Below are positions 34,964-41,971 of a stretch of 47,922 bases of DNA, piece by piece. The first letter of the stretch is position 1. Each line of letters opens with the position of its first letter. The stretch is from Streptomyces caelestis (GTDB taxonomy: Bacteria; Actinomycetota; Actinomycetes; Streptomycetales; Streptomycetaceae). The position numbers and the translations under genes were made by a program. The DNA lies in NCBI RefSeq assembly GCF_001279005.1, contig NZ_LGCN01000223.1, positions 1-47,922 on the forward strand. The letters are read 5' to 3'. Below the pieces are notes generated by a model. It saw only the letters and a list, made by a program, of their open reading frames with translations, had not been told where the DNA came from and made no database searches.

Positions 34964-35182
34964 GGGCATCCTCCTGTCGCGGTCGGGGCGGTCCGCCAGG
35001 ATCCCCTACGACCCCGGCACCGCCCTCGAACACTGCTACCAGTCTACTGCCCGCCACTGACAATCAGCAGACCCGAAGGAGACGATAAAAGCCCTGGTGA
35101 GCATGGGATGTGACGGTGCGCCACACCAGTCCCGCGAGACACGCACACCGGGGCGGAGAATTCGAACAACGGCAGTGCGGCG

Positions 35183-35188
35183 TACCGT
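35183..35188 (+). promoter_or_regulatory. -10 element of a leaderless promoter (ArsC-like gene)
   Basis: TACCGT ends 7 nt before the ATG at 35196, which lacks a Shine-Dalgarno sequence. TTCGAA at 35161-35166 is a possible -35 at 16 bases. Confidence 0.5.
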
Positions 35189-35195
35189 GTGCGGC

Positions 35196-35558
35196 ATGGA
35201 GATCTGGATCAACCCCGCCTGTTCCAAGTGCCGTGGCGCCCTCGGCCTGCTCGACGCCGAGGGGGCCGATTACACCGTCCGCCGCTACCTGGAGGACGTG
35301 CCGGGCGAGGACGAGATCCGGGCGGTGCTGGAGCGGCTCGGGCTGGAGCCGTGGGACATCACCCGGACCCGGGAGGCCGTGGCGACGGAGCTGGGCCTTA
35401 AGGAGTGGGCGCGGGACGCCGGGACGCGGGACCGGTGGATCGCGGCGCTCGCCTCGCACCCCGGGCTGATCCAGCGGCCGATCATCACGGCGGACGACGG
35501 CACGGCGGTCGTGGGCCGCACGGAGGACGCCGTACGGGACGCCCTCTCCCGCCGGTGA
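35196..35558 (+). CDS. ArsC/Spx-family thioredoxin-fold protein
   Basis: A 120-aa protein of the arsenate reductase/Spx/YffB superfamily: MEIWINPACSKCRGALGLLDAEGADYTVRRYLEDVPGEDEI with C9 and C12, then IAALASHPGLIQRPIITADDGTAVVGR, the RP(I/L) loop of the fold. Classical ArsC has a single catalytic Cys at the first position; a C-x-x-C pair is seen in many actinobacterial members. No arsenic genes are nearby, so arsenate reduction is not supported by context and a thiol-redox role is as likely. Upstream in-frame codons are not needed, since TACCGT upstream suggests a leaderless start here. Confidence 0.87.
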   Translation: MEIWINPACSKCRGALGLLDAEGADYTVRRYLEDVPGEDEIRAVLERLGLEPWDITRTREAVATELGLKEWARDAGTRDRWIAALASHPGLIQRPIITADDGTAVVGRTEDAVRDALSRR

Positions 35559-35665
35559 CCGTGTGACGCAGGCCACTTCGGTCGCGCGGCCCGATCGCTG
35601 AGCAACTCCGTTCGGTATCTCGTACATAGCGCCGTACGCTCCCCCTACCGCTTCAGGAGGCGCGC

Positions 35666-36319
35666 ATGTCGCGCAGGAGAACCCTCGGCCCGAAGAAGAA
35701 GCTCGCGCTGTTGCTGAGCGCCGCGACGGTGGCGGGGGGCGGGGCCTTCGCCATGGCGACCACGTCGAACGCCACCCCGCCCGCGGCCACCACCAGGTCG
35801 GCGGCGGACTCGACCGTCTGCCAGGGGCTCGCCACGGCGCTCGGCAACAACCAGAAGTTCATCGAGGGCCAGCGGGCCGCCCCGGACGCGCAGTCCGGGG
35901 CGCGGATCGCCAACCGCGAGGCGGTCATCGCCCAGATCCAGCGCCAGCAGGAGGCGTCCGGGTGCACGGTGGGGGAGTCGGCTCAGGACTCCCAGGCCGC
36001 GCAGCCGCAGCAGCCCGCCCCCTCGCAGCCGGCCGCGGGCGGGCAGGGCGGGCAGGGCGGGCAGGCCTCCGGCGAGCAGGTGTGCAACGGGTCGACCGTC
36101 ACCCTCTCCGGCGAGGGCGGCGCCCCGGCCGCGTCCAGCAACCGGTTTCCGGCCGGTACGAAGCTGAAGGTCACCAACCTGGACAACGACAAGTCCACGA
36201 CGGTGGAGGTCACCTCGGTGTCCGGCAGCTGCGTGCTGCTGAACGACGCGGCCTTCGAGCAGGTCCGCGAGGCGGGCAAGTTCCTGATCCGCCGAGCGGT
36301 GATCGAGAAGGTGGGGTGA
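35666..36319 (+). CDS. Secreted protein with C-terminal beta-barrel-like domain
   Basis: A 217-aa exported protein. The signal peptide is MSRRRTLGPKKKLALLLSAATVAGGGAFAMA. A helical domain bounded by two Cys (STVCQGLATALGNNQKF ... EASGC) follows. A Gln/Pro/Gly linker with GGQGGQGGQ comes next. The C-terminal 80 residues (VCNGSTVTLSGEGG ... GTKLKVTNLDNDKSTTVEVTSVSGSCVLLNDAAFEQV) resemble an RlpA-like double-psi beta-barrel. The layout Cys-helix-Cys plus Gly/Gln linker is echoed in the DUF1996 protein at 41972. GGAGG precedes the ATG. A wall-associated role is likely; activity is unknown. Confidence 0.82.
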   Translation: MSRRRTLGPKKKLALLLSAATVAGGGAFAMATTSNATPPAATTRSAADSTVCQGLATALGNNQKFIEGQRAAPDAQSGARIANREAVIAQIQRQQEASGCTVGESAQDSQAAQPQQPAPSQPAAGGQGGQGGQASGEQVCNGSTVTLSGEGGAPAASSNRFPAGTKLKVTNLDNDKSTTVEVTSVSGSCVLLNDAAFEQVREAGKFLIRRAVIEKVG

Positions 36320-36344
36320 GGCCGGGGTTCGTCGCGGATTCCCA

Positions 36345-36378
36345 GGGCCCGCCGCTCCCCCACCGGGGCGGCGGGCCC
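36345..36378 (+). terminator. Terminator of the secreted-protein gene
   Basis: GGGCCCGCCGC (36345-36355) pairs exactly with GCGGCGGGCCC (36368-36378), 25 bases after the stop. Confidence 0.85.
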
Positions 36379-36452
36379 GCCGGTGTCCCCGTGTGGCCGG
36401 GCCCCTCTCCGCACGCGTGCTCACACGGTGGGGCCGGACACGGCGGGGGCAG

Positions 36453-36490
36453 GTAACACGGGGTTCACACACGGGCAATGGCCGGGAAAC
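36453..36490 (+). promoter_or_regulatory. GlnR box upstream of glnII
   Basis: GTAAC (36453-36457), TTCAC (36464-36468), GCAAT (36475-36479) and GAAAC (36486-36490) are each 6 bases apart. The outer elements match the GlnR consensus perfectly and the inner two are weak. The box centre is about 120 bases before the glnII start. Confidence 0.8.
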
Positions 36491-36591
36491 CGCCTGTTGA
36501 CAAGCTGCGTGACATCGACGGCGGCGCCCCAGTGCCGCAGCGCCGCAGCATCCGCACCAGCGCCCAGACCCACCCCAGAAGGATGTGGACC

Positions 36592-37620
36592 GTGAGCTTC
36601 AAGGCCGAGTACATCTGGATCGACGGCACCGAGCCGACCGCCAAGCTGCGTTCCAAGACGAAGATCCTGGCCGACGACGCCAAGGGCGCGGAGCTGCCGA
36701 TCTGGGGCTTCGACGGTTCCTCCACCAACCAGGCCAAGGGCCACGCCTCCGACTGCGTCCTCAAGCCGGTCTTCGTCTGTCCCGACCCCCTCCGCGGCGG
36801 CGAGGACGTCCTGGTGCTGTGCGAGGTCCTGAACACGGACATGACGCCGCACGAGACCAACACCCGTGCCGCGCTGGCCGAGGTCGCCGAGAAGTTCACC
36901 GCGCAGGAGCCGATCTTCGGCATCGAGCAGGAGTACACCTTCTTCCAGGGCTCCCGCCCGCTCGGCTTCCCCGTGGGCGGCTTCCCGGCCGCGCAGGGCG
37001 GCTACTACTGCGGTGTCGGCTCGGACGAGATCTTCGGCCGGGACGTCGTCGAGGCGCACCTGGAGAACTGCCTGAAGGCGGGCCTGGGCATCTCCGGCAT
37101 CAACGCCGAGGTCATGCCCGGCCAGTGGGAGTTCCAGGTCGGCCCGCTGGCCCCGCTGGAGGTCTCCGACCAGCTGTGGGTGGCCCGCTGGCTGCTCTAC
37201 CGCACGGCCGAGGACTTCGACGTCTCCGCCACCCTCGACCCCAAGCCGGTCAAGGGCGACTGGAACGGCGCGGGCGCGCACACCAACTTCTCCACCAGGG
37301 CGATGCGCGAGGGCTACGAGGCGATCATCACCGCGTGCGAGTCGCTCGGTGAGGGCTCCAAGCCGCTGGACCACGTGAAGAACTACGGCGCCGGCATCGA
37401 CGACCGCCTCACCGGTCTGCACGAGACCGCCCCGTGGAACGAGTACTCCTACGGCGTCTCCGACCGCGGCGCCTCGGTCCGCATCCCGTGGCAGGTCGAG
37501 AAGGACGGCAAGGGCTACATCGAGGACCGCCGTCCGAACGCCAACGTCGACCCGTACGTGGTGACCCGCCTGCTGGTCGACACGTGCTGCACCGCGCTGG
37601 AGAAGGCCGGCCAGGTCTGA
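36592..37620 (+). CDS. glnII: Glutamine synthetase type II (eukaryote-like)
   Basis: A 342-aa GSII enzyme, the shorter form found in streptomycetes, rhizobia and eukaryotes. It begins VSFKAEYIWIDGTEPTAKLRSKTKIL and holds PIWGFDGSSTNQA (36-48), FGIEQEYTFF, GYYCGVGSDEIFGRDVVEAHL, NAEVMPGQWEFQVGP, GDWNGAGAHTNFST and NEYSYGVSDRGASVRIPW. GSII is not adenylylated, unlike GlnA. The start is GTG 36592, 9 nt after AGAAGG; an ATG at 36583 overlaps that site. The GlnR box upstream predicts nitrogen control, and a GlnRII-like regulator lies downstream. Confidence 0.97.
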   Translation: MSFKAEYIWIDGTEPTAKLRSKTKILADDAKGAELPIWGFDGSSTNQAKGHASDCVLKPVFVCPDPLRGGEDVLVLCEVLNTDMTPHETNTRAALAEVAEKFTAQEPIFGIEQEYTFFQGSRPLGFPVGGFPAAQGGYYCGVGSDEIFGRDVVEAHLENCLKAGLGISGINAEVMPGQWEFQVGPLAPLEVSDQLWVARWLLYRTAEDFDVSATLDPKPVKGDWNGAGAHTNFSTRAMREGYEAIITACESLGEGSKPLDHVKNYGAGIDDRLTGLHETAPWNEYSYGVSDRGASVRIPWQVEKDGKGYIEDRRPNANVDPYVVTRLLVDTCCTALEKAGQV

Positions 37621-37642
37621 TCCGTACCGCAGTCCGCGCGAG

Positions 37643-37670
37643 GGGCGTCCACCGATCGGGGTGGGCGCCC
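37643..37670 (+). terminator. glnII terminator
   Basis: GGGCGTCCACC (37643-37653) pairs with GGTGGGCGCCC (37660-37670) with one G-T pair, 22 bases after the stop. Confidence 0.75.
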
Positions 37671-37735
37671 TTCCGCGTTGTCCGAGCGCTGGAAGGGGGC
37701 TCCTGCCGGCCGCGGGTGTCTGCTTCAATGGACGC

Positions 37736-37876
37736 ATGGCCGACTTCCGGAAGTACGACGCGACGGGTCGCCGTGACCTGGAACCGTTCTGGCCTTCCCG
37801 TCAGCACCACGACTTCGACCGGGTGTGTTGTCGCGCGACGAACGCGCCGGCCCTCCACAGCCCGGGCACCCGGTAG
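37736..37876 (+). CDS. 46-codon small ORF between glnII and the GlnRII-like gene
   Basis: ATG 37736 to TAG gives MADFRKYDATGRRDLEPFWP, then SRQHHDFDRVCCRATNAP and a short tail. About 39 of 46 codons end in G or C, close to real genes here and higher than chance for a shadow frame. No Shine-Dalgarno sequence is seen; TTCAAT ends 6 nt before the ATG. The HH and CC pairs are unusual. A GC hairpin around GGCC-TTC-GGCC lies just after the stop, 50-60 bases before the next gene. It could be a small metal- or redox-active protein, or a leader peptide controlling the regulator gene. I recognise no family. Confidence 0.55.
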   Translation: MADFRKYDATGRRDLEPFWPSRQHHDFDRVCCRATNAPALHSPGTR

Positions 37877-37958
37877 ATCCCGGACCCCCGGCGGCCTTCG
37901 GCCGGCGCGAACCGCGTACGTCCTCGACGAGCCCTTCGCGCGAAAGAGCTGACGACCC

Positions 37959-38525
37959 ATGGCGACCACCCGTTCCCTGCCCTCCGCGTCCTCCGCCTCC
38001 CCCACCGTCCATGATCACCCCCGGCTGCGTGCCGTCGACCGGGACGAGGTGGTGACCGTCGCGGACCTGCTGCCGCCGGGCGCCACCTGGCTGCCCGCGC
38101 CGCAGCACGCCCTGCCCGTCCTGCCCGGCCACCCCCCGATGGTCGGCTACCTGGTGCTGGTCCCCGCCGACCGGCAGCCGCCGTTCCCGGTCCCGGACCG
38201 GGCCGGCTCCCCCGGCCCCGAGGACGCCGACGACCCGCTGATCCGGGTCGACACCGTGCAGCGCACCGCCCACGTCGACGGACGGCGACTCGACCTCACC
38301 TACCTGGAGTTCGAGCTGCTCGCCCATCTCGTGGCGCACCCGGGCCGGGTGCACACCCGGGACCACCTGGTCGGCACGGTGTGGGGCTACGGCCACGTCG
38401 GCGACGGCCGCACCGTCGACGTCCACATCGCCCGGCTGCGCCGCAAACTGGGCGCCGGGCACCGGGACACGATCCGCACGGTGCGCCGGGTCGGCTACAC
38501 GTACGTTCCGCCGGCCGGGCGCTGA
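37959..38525 (+). CDS. glnRII: GlnRII-like winged-helix regulator (OmpR-type DNA-binding domain)
   Basis: A 188-aa protein. The C-terminal 100 residues are an OmpR/PhoB-type winged helix close to GlnR: RRLDLTYLEFELLAHLVAHPGRVHTRDHLVGTVWGYGHVGDGRTVDVHIARLRRKLGAGHRDTIRTVRRVGYTYV. The N-terminal 85 residues are Pro-rich and lack the DDxxD receiver fold, so there is no phosphorylation site. Streptomyces GlnRII, encoded beside glnII, was reported to bind the same promoters as GlnR; the glnII neighbour and the winged helix fit that protein. AAAGAG lies before the ATG at loose spacing. Role as a second nitrogen regulator is from family knowledge. Confidence 0.82.
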   Translation: MATTRSLPSASSASPTVHDHPRLRAVDRDEVVTVADLLPPGATWLPAPQHALPVLPGHPPMVGYLVLVPADRQPPFPVPDRAGSPGPEDADDPLIRVDTVQRTAHVDGRRLDLTYLEFELLAHLVAHPGRVHTRDHLVGTVWGYGHVGDGRTVDVHIARLRRKLGAGHRDTIRTVRRVGYTYVPPAGR

Positions 38526-38597
38526 GCCCCGTACGGCCGGTCTGCCGACAGCAGATCCCCGTTCCCCCGGGCCGCCCGGCCGGGCAGAGTCACCGGT

Positions 38598-39605
38598 ATG
38601 AGACTTCTGACGCTGGGCGGCACGGAGTTCGCGGGACGGGCCGTCGTCGAGGCGGCCCTCGGGCGGGGCTGGGAGGTGACCGTCTTCCACCGGGGACGGC
38701 ACGAGGCGCCGGAGGGCGCGCGGACGCTGCTGGGCGACCGCACCGCGGTCGACGGCCTGGCCGCGCTCGACGAGGACTCCGGGGAGTGGGACGTCGTCGT
38801 CGACACCTGGTCGGCCGCACCGCGCGCGGTGCGGGACACGGCGCGGCTGCTGCGGGGCCGCGCCGGCCGGTACGCGTACGTGTCGAGCTGCTCGGTGTAC
38901 GACTGGGCCCCGCCCGCCGGGTACACCGAGCGGGCGCCCGTGGTGGCGGGCGCCTCCGCCGACGCGGACCTCACGGACTACGCGCGGGACAAGCGGGGCG
39001 GTGAGCTGGCCGCCGTGGACGCCTTCGGCGCGGACCGGTCGCTGCTGGTGCGGGCCGGTCTGCTTCTCGGACCGCACGAGAACATCGGCCGGCTGCCCTG
39101 GTGGCTGAACCGGACGGCGCGCGGCGGGCCGGTCCTCGCCCCGGGCCCGCGTGACCTGCCGCTCCAGTACGTCGACGTCCGCGACCTCGCGGAGTGGATC
39201 CTCGGGGCGGCGGAGCGGGAGCTGAGCGGGCCGTACAACCTGATGTCGCCGCAGGGGCACACCACGACGGGCGAGCTGCTGGAAGCGTGCGCCGGGGTGA
39301 CCGGGGGCACGGCCGAACTGCGGTGGACCGCGCCGGAGGTGATCCTGGAGGCGGGCATCGAGCCGTGGACCCAGCTGCCGGTGTGGGTGCCGCCGGGCAG
39401 CGAGGGGTACGACGCGCTGCACTCGGCGGACGTCTCCCGGGCGGTCGCGACCGGACTGCGCTGCCGCCCGGTCGCCGAGACCGTGGCCGACACCTGGCGC
39501 TGGCTGCGGGAGATCGGCGGCGCCGCGCCCCGACGCCCGGACCGCCCGCCCGTCGGGCTGGACGCGGAGGTGGAGGCGAAGGTGCTGGCGGGCCCGGGGG
39601 TGTAG
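38598..39605 (+). CDS. NAD-dependent epimerase/dehydratase (atypical SDR)
   Basis: A 335-aa Rossmann protein: MRLLTLGGTEFAGRAVVEAAL with a GGTEFxGR nucleotide loop in place of GxxGxxG, VTVFHRGRHEAPEGARTLLGDR, then VSSCSVYDWAPPAGYTE and LLVRAGLLLGPHENIGRLPWWL. This pattern is that of the reductase-like SDRs related to chloroplast mRNA-binding and isoflavone-reductase-like proteins. The catalytic Tyr is in the usual place (DLTDYARDKRGGE, a YxxxK form). No Shine-Dalgarno sequence is seen, but CAGAGT (38585-38590) ends 7 nt before the ATG, so a leaderless mRNA is likely. Substrate unknown. Confidence 0.87.
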   Translation: MRLLTLGGTEFAGRAVVEAALGRGWEVTVFHRGRHEAPEGARTLLGDRTAVDGLAALDEDSGEWDVVVDTWSAAPRAVRDTARLLRGRAGRYAYVSSCSVYDWAPPAGYTERAPVVAGASADADLTDYARDKRGGELAAVDAFGADRSLLVRAGLLLGPHENIGRLPWWLNRTARGGPVLAPGPRDLPLQYVDVRDLAEWILGAAERELSGPYNLMSPQGHTTTGELLEACAGVTGGTAELRWTAPEVILEAGIEPWTQLPVWVPPGSEGYDALHSADVSRAVATGLRCRPVAETVADTWRWLREIGGAAPRRPDRPPVGLDAEVEAKVLAGPGV

Positions 39606-39638
39606 GCGGCACCACCCCCCGGGCGGGGGCCCGGCCCA

Positions 39639-39667
39639 GTGACCGCGCCGGGGCGCTCGATCAGACT
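39639..39667 (+). promoter_or_regulatory. Promoter of the second histidine kinase, leaderless
   Basis: GTGACC (39639-39644) and CAGACT (39662-39667) are 17 bases apart and fit a HrdB-type promoter. The -10 element ends 7 nt before ATG 39675, which has no Shine-Dalgarno sequence. Confidence 0.6.
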
Positions 39668-39674
39668 GATGCCC

Positions 39675-40961
39675 ATGAACACCGACACGAAGACGGACGG
39701 CACCACTTCGAGGGCCCGGGGGATGGTGCGCGCCGCCGGGCGGGGACTCGTGCTGGCGGTCGTCTCCCTGCCCCTGGCCGTGCTGTGCCTCGCCCTGTCC
39801 CTCGTGTCGGTCGTCCTCATCCCCCTCGGGATCGGGCTCGTCACCACGCCCTGGGTGCTGACCGGTGTCCGCGCCTTCGCGAACTGGCGCAGGGTGCTGT
39901 CGGCCGAGTGGGGCGGCGTGCGCATCCCCCCGGCCTACCGGCCGGTTCCCGAGGACGCCAACCCGTGGACGCGCACCTTCACGATGCTGCGGGACCCGGC
40001 GGTCCTGAGGGACCTGCGGTGGCTGCCGGTGGACATGACGGCGGGCTTCGTGACCGCGCTGCTCCCGGCCGTGCTGGTGCTCTACCCGCTGGAGGGCTTC
40101 GCACTGGCGGCCGGGCTGTGGCGCACCATGACCGGGGGCCCGTACACCGAGTACGGACCGTACTGGTACGGCTTCGTCCCGGTCGGCGACCAGGCTTCCG
40201 CGCTGGGCGCCGGCGCGCTGGGCGCGGTCCTGCTCGTCGTCGCCCACCGCTACGCCGTGTCCGTCTTCCAGGTCCACTTCCGCCTCACCCGGGCCGTCCT
40301 CGGATCCCACCAGACCGAACTGGCCGAGCGCGTGCGGGTGCTGACCGAGACCCGGCGGGACGCCGTGGACACCTCCGCCGCCGAACTGCGGCGCATCGAG
40401 CGGGACCTGCACGACGGGGCGCAGGCGCGGCTGGTCGCCATGGGCATGGACCTGGGGACGATCGAGGCGCTGATCGAGAAGGACCCGGCGAAGGCGCGCC
40501 ACCTGCTGGCGCAGGCCCGCCGGTCCTCCGCCGAGGCGCTGACCGAGCTGCGGGAGCTGGTGCGCGGCATCCATCCGCCGGTGCTGGCCGAGCGCGGACT
40601 CGGTGACGCGGTGCGGGCGCTGGCGCTGCGGCTGCCGGTGGCCACGGAGGTGACCGTGGAGCTGCCCGGCCGGGCCGAGGCGCCCGTGGAGTCGGCCGCG
40701 TACTTCGCGGTGAGCGAGGTGCTCACCAACGCGGTGAAGCACTCCGGGGCGGACCGCGTCTGGGTCGACCTGCACCACGCCGACGGCCGTCTGCGGGCGA
40801 CGGTCACCGACAACGGCAAGGGCGGCGCGGTGATCGGGGCGGGTTCGGGACTGACCGGGGTGGAGCGCCGACTGGGTACATTCGACGGCGTCCTCGCCGT
40901 CAGCAGCCCCGTCGGCGGCCCCACCCTGGTCACCCTGGAGATCCCTTGCGCGTTGTCCTAG
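39675..40961 (+). CDS. Sensor histidine kinase (HisKA_3, with N-terminal sensor/membrane region)
   Basis: A 428-aa kinase. Two clusters of membrane helices (about 24-58 and 120-145, plus a later one near 175-200) surround a short cytoplasmic or outside loop (PPAYRPVPEDANPWTRTF), the 'putative sensor' arrangement seen in many Streptomyces kinases. The phosphorylation segment is RRIERDLHDGAQARLVAMGMDLG. The ATP domain has VSEVLTNAVKHSGADRVWVDL and GSGLTGVERRLG. ATG 39675 is chosen over 39669 because of the leaderless promoter spacing. Its stop overlaps the response-regulator start by 16 bases. Confidence 0.92.
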   Translation: MNTDTKTDGTTSRARGMVRAAGRGLVLAVVSLPLAVLCLALSLVSVVLIPLGIGLVTTPWVLTGVRAFANWRRVLSAEWGGVRIPPAYRPVPEDANPWTRTFTMLRDPAVLRDLRWLPVDMTAGFVTALLPAVLVLYPLEGFALAAGLWRTMTGGPYTEYGPYWYGFVPVGDQASALGAGALGAVLLVVAHRYAVSVFQVHFRLTRAVLGSHQTELAERVRVLTETRRDAVDTSAAELRRIERDLHDGAQARLVAMGMDLGTIEALIEKDPAKARHLLAQARRSSAEALTELRELVRGIHPPVLAERGLGDAVRALALRLPVATEVTVELPGRAEAPVESAAYFAVSEVLTNAVKHSGADRVWVDLHHADGRLRATVTDNGKGGAVIGAGSGLTGVERRLGTFDGVLAVSSPVGGPTLVTLEIPCALS

Positions 40962-41599
40962 CCGAAGACCTCTTCCTGCTGCGCGACGGACTCGTACGGC
41001 TCCTCGAGGCGCACGACTTCGAGATCGCGGCGGCCGTGGAGTCCGGGCCCGAACTGGCCCGGGCGCTGGCCGAGCTGGAGCCCGACGTCGCCGTGGTCGA
41101 CGTGCGGCTGCCGCCGACGCACACCGACGAGGGGCTGCAGTGCGCGCTGGAGGCACGGCGCAAGCGGCCGGGGCTGCCGGTGCTGGTGCTCTCGCAGCAC
41201 GTGGAGCAGCTGTACGCGCGGGAGTTGCTGGCCGACGGCAGCGGCGGAGTGGGCTATCTGCTGAAGGACCGGGTGTTCGACGCGGAGCAGTTCGTGGACG
41301 CCGTGTGGAGGGTGGCGCGGGGAGGCACGGCGATGGACCCGCAGGTGATCCAGCAACTGCTGGCGCGGCAGTCGGGGGACGACCGGCCGCTGGCGCGGCT
41401 GACGCCCCGGGAGCTGGAGGTGCTGGAGCTGATGGCGCAGGGGCGGACCAACACGGCGATCGCGGCCCGGCTGGTGGTGACGGAACGGGCGATCGCGAAG
41501 CACACCGCGAACATCTTCGCCAAACTGGGTCTTGAGGTCTCGGACGACGACAACCGGCGCGTGCTGGCGGTACTCGCCTATCTCGACCACGGCCGGTGA
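40946..41599 (+). CDS. NarL/LuxR-family response regulator
   Basis: A 217-aa regulator. The receiver has VVLAEDLFLLRDGLVRLL and phosphoacceptor D52 in VAVVDVRLPP, followed by a Thr-rich insert (THTDEG) and LLKDRV with the conserved Lys. The LuxR HTH reads LTPRELEVLELMAQGRTNTAIAARLVVTERAIAKHTANIFAKLGL. The start is TTG 40946, 5 nt after GGAG, lying inside the 3' end of the kinase gene, so the pair is translationally coupled. Targets are not evident from context; the DUF1996 gene 372 bases downstream is one possibility. Confidence 0.93.
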   Translation: MRVVLAEDLFLLRDGLVRLLEAHDFEIAAAVESGPELARALAELEPDVAVVDVRLPPTHTDEGLQCALEARRKRPGLPVLVLSQHVEQLYARELLADGSGGVGYLLKDRVFDAEQFVDAVWRVARGGTAMDPQVIQQLLARQSGDDRPLARLTPRELEVLELMAQGRTNTAIAARLVVTERAIAKHTANIFAKLGLEVSDDDNRRVLAVLAYLDHGR

Positions 41600-41971
41600 A
41601 ACCGGACCCACCCCTTCACTCCCGGTAGGTGATCGACGACTCACGGTGTCCCAGGGGCTGTTGAAACCAGTGTGGGCGTACGGACTTCTCATTGATTTCC
41701 GGGACGGGTGAACATCCCCGGGGCGGCCCCCGTACTCAAGGGAGCCGCTCCGCTTCTGTTGGGCACTTCGACGCCCGTAAGGGGGTGCTCCTCGATGAGG
41801 TCGAGAGGAGTTCCGTGACTCCGCCCACCGCTGAGGCGGTGGACTTCCGACCCGGAGGCCGCGGTCCGGCCCGAACCGGCCCTCCGCGGGGCGAAGCGCA
41901 AATTACCAGAGCTCAGGGAAGCGATTCCCCCCTCGGCCCAGGCCGGGCGAGGGCCCCTCGCTAGGAGACTG
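41600..41971 (+). other. Long gap or leader before the DUF1996 gene
   Basis: No convincing gene lies in these 372 bases. An open frame at 41692-41964 has an amino-acid makeup unlike its neighbours and no ribosome-binding site. CCACCGC-TGAG-GCGGTGG (41825-41842) is a perfect hairpin. AGGAGA (41962-41967) is the ribosome-binding site of the next gene. The AT-richer patches near 41690 and 41902 could mark a promoter, so a 5' leader of up to 250 bases is possible. I matched no known riboswitch. Confidence 0.5.

Noticed and set aside
35196..35558. Arsenate resistance gene
   Set aside because: Only the fold is supported; there is no arsenite pump or ArsR gene nearby.
41825..41842. Riboswitch before DUF1996
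   Set aside because: A single short hairpin; I could not match it to the cyclic-di-AMP or other known riboswitch cores.
41692..41964. 90-codon open frame before DUF1996
   Set aside because: No ribosome-binding site, weak codon bias and a product without features; more likely leader or intergenic DNA.
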